Source: Chloroflexota bacterium (GTDB lineage Bacteria; Chloroflexota; Limnocylindria; Limnocylindrales; CSP1-4). From it: DNA of 37,135 nucleotides. Location: assembly GCA_012026785.1 (NCBI GenBank), contig VEOW01000138.1, positions 1 to 37,135 of the forward strand, in the 5' to 3' direction. The position numbers and the translations under genes are program-made. Shown here in pieces: positions 7,492 to 15,361 of this stretch (positions within the stretch are counted from its first letter, which is position 1; each line of letters begins with the position of its first letter). Below the pieces are notes generated by a model, which worked only from the letters and a program-made list of their open reading frames with translations, did not search any database and was not told where the DNA came from.

Positions 7492-9711
7492 GTGGAGCGC
7501 GCCACCGGCGGACCCGCGACCGTCACGATCAACCGCAACGCCCGCTTCGTCGTCGCCGCGCCGGACGGCACGATCGACAACGAGGGCAGTCACGGCTTCT
7601 TCGCGGCCGACACGCGCTTCGTGTCGGGCTATCGCCTCCTGATCAACGGCCGTCGGCCGACGCTGCTGGCCTCGGCCACCACCCACTTCTTCGCGTCGCG
7701 GTTCGAGTTCGACAACCCCGAGCTGTTCGACCCCGACGGCGTGATCCCGGCCAACAGCCTGTCGATCAAGCTCGACCGAACGATCTCCGAGGGCGTCCAC
7801 GAGGACCTCGACATCGTCAGCTATGCCCGCCGGCCGATCGCCCTCGCCCTCGACGTCGAGATCGAGTCCGACTTCGCCGACATCTTCGACGTCGTCGAGC
7901 CGCGGCTCGTCCGCCGGGGCGAGATCCAGAGCCGCTGGTTCAGCAGCCGTCGGGAGCTTCGAACGACCTACGTCAACCGGGAGTTCCGGCGCTCGCTCGT
8001 CGTCGACGTCGAACGGGCCGGCAGCCACCCCCAGTGGGCCAACGGCCGGCTGTCGTTCGCGATCCACCTCCAGCCCCGCGAGCGTTGGCACGTCTGCCTT
8101 CGCTGGCTGCCGCTCATGGGCGCCCGCCGCCGGCCGACCACGCTCGGCTGCAGCGCGATCACCGAGGGTCGGGCCGGCTTCCATCCGCCGCGGCTGCCGA
8201 GGGTCGGGATTCACACGCCCAATCGGACCGTCGAAGACGCCTGGCGCCAGGCGGTCTTCGACATGGAGGCGCTGCGGCTCGAGGACGAGACCCCCGGGCG
8301 AGCCTCGATCGTCCCCGCCGCCGGCATCCCGTGGTTCGCGACGCTCTTCGGTCGGGACCCGCTGGTCGTCTCGATGCAGACCATCTCGGGCTACCCGGAG
8401 TTCGCCGCGGGCGCACTCCTGCGCCTGTCCGAGCTGCAGGCGACCCGCGACGACCCGACTCGCGACATGGAGCCGGGCAAGATCCCGCACGAGATCCGCC
8501 ATGGTGAGCTGGCGACGCTCGGCATCCTCCCGCACCAGCCGTACTACGGCACCCACGACGCGACGAGCCTGTTCGTGATCGTGCTGTCGTACCTCTACCA
8601 CTGGAGTGGCGACGTCCGGCTGCTCGAGCGCTTCCTGCCCTACGCCGAGGCCGCGATGACGTGGATCGATCGCTACGGCGACCGCGACGGCGACGACTTC
8701 CAAGAGTACGGCCGCCGCTCTCCCCGGGGCTACTACAACCAGGGCTGGAAGGACGCCGGCGACGCGATCATCGACGCGACGGGCGAGCTGGCCCCGCTGC
8801 CGATCGCGACGTGCGAGCTGCAGGGCTACGTCTACGATGCCCGCCTCCGCATGGCCGAGATGTACGAGGCGCTCGGCAACGCCGAGCGCGCCGGCGAGCT
8901 GCGGGCGGCCGCGCTGCGGCTCTACGAGCGCTTCAACGACGCCTTCTGGTGGGAGGCCGAGGGCACCTACGCGCTGGCCCTCGACGGCCGCAAGCGCCAG
9001 GTCCGGAGCGTCGCCTCGAACCCCGGCCACTGCCTCTCGAGCGGCATCGTCCCGCCCGATCGGGCTCGCCGGGTCGCCGAGCGCCTGCTCGCCGATGACA
9101 TGTGGTCGGGCTGGGGCATTCGAACCCTGTCGGCGGCTCACCCCTACTACAACCCGTTCAGTTACCACACCGGCTCGGTCTGGCCGCACGACAACTCGAT
9201 CATCGCCGGCGGCTTTCGACGCTACGGCCTCGACGCCGAGGCATCGCGCGTCGCCCGGGCGATCTTCGATGCCGCGGGCCGGTTCCCGCAGCACCGCCTG
9301 CCGGAGCTGTACTCCGGGCTGCCGCGCGACGAGGGCGCCTTCCCGGTGCCGTACCTGCGAGCCAGCGTGCCCCAGGCCTGGGCCGCCGCGTCGGTCTTCC
9401 GACTCGTGGCGGTCCTGTGCGGCATCCACGCCCGGGCCCTGCCGGACGGCAGCCGCGAGCTGTTCGTGAACCCGGCCCTGCCGGCCTGGCTGCCGGAGCT
9501 GACGATCACGAACCTGCGCGCCGGCAAGGGCTCGATGAACCTATGGTTCCGCGAGGGGACCGTCCAGGCGCTGGAGAACTCGACCGGCTACGACGTCGTC
9601 CACGCCCCCGCGCCGCGACCCGAGCCACCGCCGCTCCGATCCGGTCGACGCGACGGACGCGACGGGCGTGGTCAACGGGCCCGCCGCAAGGAGCCCGCCG
9701 CCGCCCCCTGA
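7492..9711 (+). CDS. Glycogen-debranching-type alpha-glucosidase
   Basis: A 739-aa predicted cytoplasmic glycosidase of the amylo-alpha-1,6-glucosidase group. Residues 1 to about 220 match the N-terminal beta domain (DNEGSHGFFAADTRF then SGYRLLINGRRPTLL). From about residue 275 an (alpha/alpha)6 catalytic domain follows: GIPWFATLFGRDPL at about 280, YYNQGWKDAGDAII around Asp421, HTGSVWPHDNS at about 560 and LPELYSGLPRDEGAFP. The start is taken as GTG 7492, 2 nt after the previous stop; the much longer open frame upstream is a shadow. The last 40 residues are low-complexity Pro/Arg. It probably hydrolyses glucosides brought in by the importer encoded just upstream. There is no signal peptide. 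Confidence 0.88.
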   Translation: MERATGGPATVTINRNARFVVAAPDGTIDNEGSHGFFAADTRFVSGYRLLINGRRPTLLASATTHFFASRFEFDNPELFDPDGVIPANSLSIKLDRTISEGVHEDLDIVSYARRPIALALDVEIESDFADIFDVVEPRLVRRGEIQSRWFSSRRELRTTYVNREFRRSLVVDVERAGSHPQWANGRLSFAIHLQPRERWHVCLRWLPLMGARRRPTTLGCSAITEGRAGFHPPRLPRVGIHTPNRTVEDAWRQAVFDMEALRLEDETPGRASIVPAAGIPWFATLFGRDPLVVSMQTISGYPEFAAGALLRLSELQATRDDPTRDMEPGKIPHEIRHGELATLGILPHQPYYGTHDATSLFVIVLSYLYHWSGDVRLLERFLPYAEAAMTWIDRYGDRDGDDFQEYGRRSPRGYYNQGWKDAGDAIIDATGELAPLPIATCELQGYVYDARLRMAEMYEALGNAERAGELRAAALRLYERFNDAFWWEAEGTYALALDGRKRQVRSVASNPGHCLSSGIVPPDRARRVAERLLADDMWSGWGIRTLSAAHPYYNPFSYHTGSVWPHDNSIIAGGFRRYGLDAEASRVARAIFDAAGRFPQHRLPELYSGLPRDEGAFPVPYLRASVPQAWAAASVFRLVAVLCGIHARALPDGSRELFVNPALPAWLPELTITNLRAGKGSMNLWFREGTVQALENSTGYDVVHAPAPRPEPPPLRSGRRDGRDGRGQRARRKEPAAAP

Positions 9712-9718
9712 TCCCCTC

Positions 9719-10495
9719 CTACCGAGGGCTCGCCGTCCGCTCGAGATCGAGATCCGCGAGCAGCTCCTGGCCGGCCGACCAGGCACCGCGATCCTCCGCC
9801 CGGAGGCGCTCGCGCTCGGCGTGGATCCAGCCCGCGCCGCTCCGCTGCAGCCCGAGGCGCCGCGCGATCTGCTCGCGCCGGGGGTCCTCGTGGGCCAGGA
9901 ACGCCGCGTACAGGACGGCCGGGGGCGTGGCGGCCAGGCGCGACTCCGCGCCCTTCCGGAAGTCGACCGCCAGGATGAGCCGGCCGAAGAAGGCGCCGAT
10001 CGCGGCGGCCAGCCAATCGGTGCCCTGGCTGTGGCCGCCCCAGCGCACGATCGGGCCGGGCGAGGTGAAATCGAGGGCGGTCAGCGTCGGGTCGAGCCGG
10101 GCAATCCGCAGCCGGCAGCCGAACGATAGGAAACGGTTCTCGACCCGCAGCCGGTCGACCACGTGGAGATGGCCCCACAGAACGTCGCGGCCCGTGATGC
10201 CGAGCTCGCCGATGACCGCCCTGTCGAGAGTCACGACCTCGACCTTGCCCTCCCGCGTCTGACCGTAGAAGGCGATGGTCTCGGGATCGAAATGCTCGAG
10301 GGTCGGCACGTCCCGGAGGGCGACGAGCAGGTGGCTCCCGGCCGGGGCTCCCGGGTCGCCGGCGTTGATCAGGACGAAGCCCAGCGGACGCAGCAGCTCC
10401 GCCGCACCGGCGGCCCAGCGAGCCGGGTCCGCGAGCGCATCGATCGCTCGCTCTTCCGTGGACACGTCGATGAACGAGTCCGATCTCTGGTTCAT
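9719..10495 (-). CDS. Hypothetical protein, 258 aa
   Basis: I do not recognise this family. The protein is soluble, with no signal peptide or membrane segment. It contains [64 protein letters not shown] and [29 protein letters not shown], then an Arg-rich C-terminus. Coding is supported by its length, third-position GC bias and neighbours that leave this strand free. Its stop lies only 7 nt from that of the convergent glucosidase. It diverges from the molybdopterin protein over a 93-nt gap. ATG 10495 has TGGAG close upstream; GTG 10465 is an alternative start. Confidence 0.7.
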   Translation of the reverse strand: MNQRSDSFIDVSTEERAIDALADPARWAAGAAELLRPLGFVLINAGDPGAPAGSHLLVALRDVPTLEHFDPETIAFYGQTREGKVEVVTLDRAVIGELGITGRDVLWGHLHVVDRLRVENRFLSFGCRLRIARLDPTLTALDFTSPGPIVRWGGHSQGTDWLAAAIGAFFGRLILAVDFRKGAESRLAATPPAVLYAAFLAHEDPRREQIARRLGLQRSGAGWIHAERERLRAEDRGAWSAGQELLADLDLERTASPR

Positions 10496-10588
10496 GGCTC
10501 CAGCGTACGGACGCGGCGCCGCGCGGGCGTCGGCCGAACGGCCCGTTTGACAGGACCGCGCGCATCATCACCATTCAGGGGACCCACC

Positions 10589-11212
10589 ATGCGACCCGAG
10601 GCCCAAGCCATGTACGAGCGCCTGTTCGGCGGTAAGGAACGCGATCCCGCGCTGGCCGAGCGCATCCCGCCCGGCCAGTACCGGACCGAGAAGTTCCCGG
10701 TCCTGCATTACGGCTCGGTCCCGAAGACCGACCTCTCGACCTGGGACTTCAAGGTCTTCGGGCTCGTGGACAGTCCGTTCACCCTCACCTGGGAACAGTT
10801 CAAGGCCCTGCCTCGCAAGACGGTCGCGACCGACATCCACTGCGTGACCCGCTGGTCGAAGCTCGACACGACCTGGGAGGGCGTGCCGTTCGGTGAGATC
10901 CTGTCGCTGGCCCAGCTGCGACCGACGGTCTCCCACGTCGTGGCCCACAGCGAGCAGGGCTACACCGCCAACCTGCCGCTTGAGGTCCTCGACGACGACG
11001 ACGTCCTGCTGGCCGACACCTTCGATGGAGCGCCGCTGGAGCCCGAGCACGGCTACCCGCTCCGGCTCCTGGTCCCCAAGCGCTACTTCTGGAAGAGCGC
11101 CAAATGGCTGCGCGGCCTCGAGTTCCTCGACCACGACCAGCTCGGTTTCTGGGAGCGCTACGGCTACAACAACAACGCCGATCCGTGGAAGGAGGAGCGC
11201 TACTCCGAGTAG
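10589..11212 (+). CDS. Sulfite-oxidase-like molybdopterin-binding protein
   Basis: A 207-aa protein of the oxidoreductase molybdopterin-binding domain family (PF00174, YuiH-like). The core has the Moco-ligating cysteine in [20 protein letters not shown] (Cys85), followed by [29 protein letters not shown] and [12 protein letters not shown], all typical. It has no Tat signal and no C-terminal dimerisation domain, so it is a short, probably cytoplasmic member. ATG 10589 was chosen because the family fold starts just after it ([20 protein letters not shown]) and a GGGGACC stretch precedes it; the frame open upstream is antisense to the hypothetical gene. Physiological substrate unknown. Confidence 0.88.
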   Translation: MRPEAQAMYERLFGGKERDPALAERIPPGQYRTEKFPVLHYGSVPKTDLSTWDFKVFGLVDSPFTLTWEQFKALPRKTVATDIHCVTRWSKLDTTWEGVPFGEILSLAQLRPTVSHVVAHSEQGYTANLPLEVLDDDDVLLADTFDGAPLEPEHGYPLRLLVPKRYFWKSAKWLRGLEFLDHDQLGFWERYGYNNNADPWKEERYSE

Positions 11213-11257
11213 AAGCGCTCCTCCACGCCCGACCGAGCCCCCGAGGCGGCGCGGTGT

Positions 11258-11442
11258 CACGTACGCGGCCTTGCGTCGTATCGGGCCGAGGACCGAGTGC
11301 CCGTGTCGCCTACGCAAGGCCTGCGTGCAATCCAGCGATTCGGTGCCTTGTACGCGGTGAGCGAGTAGGTGCGAAATCGCCGAGCGTGGCCGCCAGGAGC
11401 GGCGGTGACAATCGCTTGATACGACGCAGCCAGTGCGTCAGT
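11258..11442. repeat. Hairpin-repeat element, copy 1
   Basis: The 332 nt between the convergent genes ending at 11212 and 11545 hold no gene. Forward units have a CAC-TACGC arm, a 6-7 nt loop and GCGT(CGTATC). Their ACGC cores are at 11263, 11312 and, degenerate, 11352. An inverted unit at 11417-11442 reads GATACGACGC-N7-GCGTCAGTG and closes the element. The same layout recurs at 34248-34445. It looks like a REP- or MITE-like intergenic element, but no family is recognised. Confidence 0.6.
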
Positions 11443-11470
11443 GACGACCCGCGTGCGGCGACTGCCCGCC

Positions 11471-11534
11471 AGCCGCGACTGCGCACGAGCCGCGACTGCG
11501 CACGAGCCCGACCGAGCCGGGAGCCGCGACTGCC
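11471..11534. repeat. 17-bp tandem repeat
   Basis: AGCCGCGACTGCGCACG occurs twice in direct tandem (11471-11487, 11488-11504), with a third partial copy AGCCGCGACTGC at 11523-11534. It lies between the hairpin element and the stop of the GNAT gene at 11545. No role is evident. Confidence 0.7.
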
Positions 11535-11544
11535 GGGCTGGCCC

Positions 11545-12423
11545 TCACATCAAGCCGTAGCTCGAGATGGCGAGGGAGCGTGGCGCTTCGACCTCGTCGG
11601 ACACCAGCAGCAGACCCGGCGGGGCCTCCAGCCGGAGGCCGGCATCGAACGCCACGCGCACGAGCACCCGCGAGGTGCCCGGGATCTCGACGTAGCCGTC
11701 GGCGCGGCGCGTGAGCTCGGCGACCAGGGCCGCCGCCGCCCAGCGCGGCTCGAGCCCGGCGATGGGTCCGATCCGGCCGCTCGGCCAGCGGTACGAATAC
11801 GCGACCGGCGCGCCCCCGTTGAGCCAGAGGGTCCCGGCCGCCTGCGTGGCCCAGAAGGCGTGGTCAATCGCCCGATCGAACCCGTAGGCGGCGGCGTCGA
11901 TCGTGGCCAACGCGCGAGCCTCGGGCTCGGCCGCCTCGACCTCCGGCGCAGGCACCCGGGTCGCCTGCCCGCCGAAGCCGAGGATCGGCGTCACGGGCAG
12001 CATCCCCCATCGAGCGTAGATGGCGTTGGAGACCGGCTGGATGGCGTCGCTGATCGTGAGCCGCCGCGAGGGCGTCCCGGTCAGCACGCGCTCCAGGAGG
12101 CCCTGGCCGACACCGCGACCCTGGACCAGCGGATCGATGAACAGGGCCGCGAGGAAGGTCGTCCCGCCGCGCACGAACGCGGCCCCATAGCCCACCACGC
12201 GCCCGTCGGCCTCGGCCACGAAGCACCGCTCGGCGTCGTGGGCCAGGAGATGGCGGAGGGTCGACGCGATCCGATCTGGCGGCGGTGGCGTGGCCCAGCC
12301 GAAGCCATGACGCTGGAGCAGCTCGCCCTCGGCGGCAAGGAAGACCTGGTGCTCGGCGCTCGCGTCCGTCTCCCCGGCGCGCCGGAACGAGACGGCGAGG
12401 GCAGGATGGCCAGGGCCAGCCAT
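11545..12423 (-). CDS. GNAT family N-acetyltransferase
   Basis: A 292-aa predicted acetyltransferase. The N-terminal half carries the GNAT core: CFVAEADGRVVGYGAAFV (beta strands 2-3), FLAALFIDPLVQ (strand 4) and the acetyl-CoA pyrophosphate loop QGRGVG at residues 101-106. The C-terminal half (AVAYSYRWPSGRIGPIAGLEP onward) looks like a second, degenerate GNAT-like fold, as in tandem-GNAT proteins. ATG 12423 is 13 nt after the stop of the HMA-fusion gene, so the two are probably co-transcribed; the longer open frame upstream runs antisense-frame through that gene. Acceptor substrate is unknown. Confidence 0.82.
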   Translation of the reverse strand: MAGPGHPALAVSFRRAGETDASAEHQVFLAAEGELLQRHGFGWATPPPPDRIASTLRHLLAHDAERCFVAEADGRVVGYGAAFVRGGTTFLAALFIDPLVQGRGVGQGLLERVLTGTPSRRLTISDAIQPVSNAIYARWGMLPVTPILGFGGQATRVPAPEVEAAEPEARALATIDAAAYGFDRAIDHAFWATQAAGTLWLNGGAPVAYSYRWPSGRIGPIAGLEPRWAAAALVAELTRRADGYVEIPGTSRVLVRVAFDAGLRLEAPPGLLLVSDEVEAPRSLAISSYGLM

Positions 12424-12436
12424 CGAGCGTCGAGCC

Positions 12437-13873
12437 TCAGCCTGGCGTGTCGCCGGGCGTGAAGCCCGAAGGCGGATCGACGATCGTGATCGAGCCGCCG
12501 TACATGCCCATCGTGCACATGTAGTCGAACCGACCGGCCGGCATGGCCGCCAGGTCGAAGACGTTCGGTCCGAGATCGAGCCGCGCCTGGACCCCGAACT
12601 TCGGGAAGACGATGAAGGCCGCGCACGACGCGGTGGTGCGCGATTCGATCGTCCAGCGGGTCGGGTAGCCGGCGTAGATCGCGACGTTGGCGGGGCTGTA
12701 GCCGTCGGCGTTCTGGTAGGTCGTGAGGAGCTGCGTTCCATCCTCGGTGAACGTCACCTCGGGCGTGACACCCGCCACGCCGCCGATCGCTGGCAGGGCG
12801 AAGCCGGCGAGTCGAACGCCGGACGAGACGTTCACCACGGCGAACGCGAGGACGACTACGCCGACGAGCCGCAGCAGCGTCGGCCGGGCCGAGCCGGGCA
12901 CGAGGATGGGCAGGCCCGCGAGGGCCAGGAGCCCGGGTGCGGTGCCCAGGGCGAACGTCGCCAGCAGCGCTCCGCCGAGCGGCGGCGAGCCGGTCGACAG
13001 GGCGAAGATCTGGACGGCCTGGGTGAAGCCGCAGGGCAGGAAGAACGAGGCGGCGCCGAAGATCGCCGCACGGCGATCGGAGTAGGTGGCGACCGTCCCG
13101 TCGGCGAACCCGAGGCGCCGGCCAAGGCCCATCGGCAGCGTCGGCGACCAGCCGGCGAGGCGCGGCGACAGGCCGGTCAGGCGCGTGCCCAGGAGGGCCA
13201 TCACGACGCCGACGCCAACCATGAGCGCCGCGGTGACGAGCGGCGGCATCTCGAGGCCGGCGCCGAGCGCCCCGAGGGCCGCCCCGAACAAGCCGTACCC
13301 AACGATCCGGCCGGCGGTGAACACGAGCGCCGGGCGCAGCTGGCCGACCACGGTCAGCGCCAGCTCGTCGCGAACGCGCGCCGCCTGGAAGGCCGCCGAC
13401 AACGCGAGGACGAGGCCGCCGACCATGGCCATGCACGTCGAGACGCCGGCAGCCAGGCCGAGCAGCAAGGCGATCGCGATCCCGCCCGTCGCGAGGTCGC
13501 CGACGCCGGCGGCGAGATCTCCGATCCCCGTGATCCGGGCGATCGTGGCGAGCCCGATGACCAGCGCGAGGCCCAGTCCGGCCGTCACCCAGACGGTCCC
13601 GTCGCGGGTCAGCCAGGGGTTCTCGCCGATCTCGTAGCCGGCCGCCTCGATCGCGCGGTCGAGGGCCTTGATCCGGAGCGGCCCCCGGCTCTCGATCTCG
13701 ACTCGCCCGCGCGCGGCCGAGGCTTTCGAGCCGATCACGCCCGGAAGCCGCGCGACGTGGCGCTCGATCCGGGCCTCGCAGGTCCGGCAGGTCATGCCGA
13801 GGATCGGGACGATCGTGGTGATCGTCGGTTCCGGATCGGCGGTCGGTCGGTGCCCCGTCGGGACGCGCGACAT
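12437..13873 (-). CDS. HMA / DsbD-TauE-like membrane / cupredoxin-like fusion protein
   Basis: A 478-aa three-part protein, probably for copper handling. Residues about 18-86 form a heavy-metal-associated domain with GMTCRTC (Cys29, Cys32). Residues about 95-370 form a polytopic domain of the UreH/DsbD_2-TauE type, with GVSTCMAMVGGLVLALSAAFQ and the DsbD-like FFLPCGFTQAVQIFAL. The final 100 residues look like a one-domain cupredoxin: SCAAFIVFPKFG and YMCTMGMY (Cys453, Met455, Met457) are plausible copper ligands. ATG 13873 is chosen because the sequence before it (to 13978) is Arg/His-rich and unlike HMA proteins; TGGAG lies 6 nt upstream. The likely route is capture of Cu by HMA, with exchange across the membrane to the cupredoxin (inference). 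Confidence 0.85.
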   Translation of the reverse strand: MSRVPTGHRPTADPEPTITTIVPILGMTCRTCEARIERHVARLPGVIGSKASAARGRVEIESRGPLRIKALDRAIEAAGYEIGENPWLTRDGTVWVTAGLGLALVIGLATIARITGIGDLAAGVGDLATGGIAIALLLGLAAGVSTCMAMVGGLVLALSAAFQAARVRDELALTVVGQLRPALVFTAGRIVGYGLFGAALGALGAGLEMPPLVTAALMVGVGVVMALLGTRLTGLSPRLAGWSPTLPMGLGRRLGFADGTVATYSDRRAAIFGAASFFLPCGFTQAVQIFALSTGSPPLGGALLATFALGTAPGLLALAGLPILVPGSARPTLLRLVGVVVLAFAVVNVSSGVRLAGFALPAIGGVAGVTPEVTFTEDGTQLLTTYQNADGYSPANVAIYAGYPTRWTIESRTTASCAAFIVFPKFGVQARLDLGPNVFDLAAMPAGRFDYMCTMGMYGGSITIVDPPSGFTPGDTPG

Positions 13874-13993
13874 CGAGGACTCCAGCGGCGGCCATCGCGG
13901 TTGATGGCTCGAATGGCGCGACTCTCGGGCCTGCCGGCGTCCCGCCCTAGGGCCGAAGGTCACCCATCGAGCCGCCACTCGGTCCCGCGCACG

Positions 13994-15205
13994 TCAGGCC
14001 GAGCGGGTCGCCCGGGCGGGCTGTCCCAGCAGGAGCTGGACGAATCGCGCGACATCGGCGAGGACGCGCGGGTCGACGCGAGCGAGCGTCTCGTCGGCTG
14101 CGTGGGCGAGCCGCTTCAGGACTTCGACGTCGCCGGCCGAGGTGATCGCGACGGTCGGGATGCCGCGCATGGCGAAGACCGCATGGTCGCTCTCGAACCA
14201 CGGTGGACCGATCTCGAGGCCCGGACACCGGGCGACAATCTGGGCGACTCGCTCCTCGAGCGCCGATGAGCCAGCCAGGGTCGAGGCCGCGGCGCGATGT
14301 CCGGCGAGCCCGGCGCCGTCGATGTTGACGACCAGCTCGATCTCGGCCAGGTCGCGAGCCGCCAGCCAGGTCTGCTCCCCGGGTGCGGCGTAGTGGTCCT
14401 CGCCGTTGAAGAACACGAGCTCCGTCGGCCCGAGCTCCGCGAACCCCGATTCGGCGAGGGCGAGCAGGACGGCCACACCGCCGCCGTTGTCGAGCAGCCC
14501 GGGCGTGGTGGCCTTCGAGTCGACATGAGCGCAGACGATGGCCCGACGGCCGGTCAAGGTGCCGCCAGAGAGGTTGACGCCTTCGCCCTCCTCGATCGAG
14601 GCCTCGACGCGGAGGCCGACCTCGGCACCGGGAGCGATCGAATCGCCGAGCGACGCCGGGATCGTCGCGTACGGGAATGCGAGGTCGGGATCCTCGAAGG
14701 TGGGCTCGCCGGCGCGAGCGGCGTCGACGACCGCGAGGACGGCGGCGGGCGCCACCGCCTCGAGCGCGGCGATGACCTCGACCTGCTCGGGGAACGAGAC
14801 GAACGGGAAGGCTTTCGGGAAGTACGGCGCCACCGCGAGCTCGTCGCGCAACAGGATCACCGCCCCGGGACCCGCCGCGAAGGCATTGAGCTCGCCCGGT
14901 GCGGCGAGCGGGACGGCCGGGCCCCGAACGGTTGCCGAGCCGCAGAACGGTGGCGGCTCGATCGGGATAGCGCGCCCGTCCAGCTCGAGCCACGCCGCGC
15001 CTGGCTGCCAGCTGTGAGCGGTGAACGGCAGGGCTTCGGTCGGTACGCCGGCGGCTCGCAGGACTCCCTCCACGTACTGGGTCGCGGCCCGGTTGGCCGC
15101 GGACCCAGGTGGGCGTCGCGGCGCGCGATCGGCCAGGGCGCCGAGGTGCGCCTCGATGCGCGAGGCAATCTCGCTGGCCGAGGCGGCAGCGTGGGTCGAG
15201 ACCAT
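13994..15205 (-). CDS. M28 family metallopeptidase
   Basis: A 403-aa zinc aminopeptidase-like protein of family M28. The two-zinc site is readable: His227 in CAHVDSK, Asp239 in GLLDNGGGVAVL (bridging), Glu269 in FFNGED (catalytic base region), Asp296 in NIDGAG and His341 in ESDHAVF. A PA-like insert occupies about residues 90-200. There is no signal peptide, so it should be cytoplasmic, unlike many secreted M28 enzymes. It is flanked by same-strand genes at 156 and 120 nt and is probably its own unit. The peptide substrate cannot be told; Ala/Gly-rich N-terminal helix aside, length is normal. Confidence 0.9.
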   Translation of the reverse strand: MVSTHAAASASEIASRIEAHLGALADRAPRRPPGSAANRAATQYVEGVLRAAGVPTEALPFTAHSWQPGAAWLELDGRAIPIEPPPFCGSATVRGPAVPLAAPGELNAFAAGPGAVILLRDELAVAPYFPKAFPFVSFPEQVEVIAALEAVAPAAVLAVVDAARAGEPTFEDPDLAFPYATIPASLGDSIAPGAEVGLRVEASIEEGEGVNLSGGTLTGRRAIVCAHVDSKATTPGLLDNGGGVAVLLALAESGFAELGPTELVFFNGEDHYAAPGEQTWLAARDLAEIELVVNIDGAGLAGHRAAASTLAGSSALEERVAQIVARCPGLEIGPPWFESDHAVFAMRGIPTVAITSAGDVEVLKRLAHAADETLARVDPRVLADVARFVQLLLGQPARATRSA

Positions 15206-15361
15206 CGTCAGTCCTCCCGAGGCGATTCCCCGCGAGGATGCCGGGCCTGGGCGAGCCCGGGCGAGGGCCGAACGGCCCGTCCAACGACTCGCAACCTGCC
15301 GTCAGATCGGCACCGTGAGCGGCGCGGGCATGAGGCCCAACCGCAGCGGATCGGCCATCGG

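Noticed and set aside
12424-12741. N-terminal extension of the GNAT frame into the HMA-fusion gene
   Set aside because: The extension lies within the upstream gene in another frame, is Ser/Arg/Thr-rich, and ATG 12423 fits the operon spacing.
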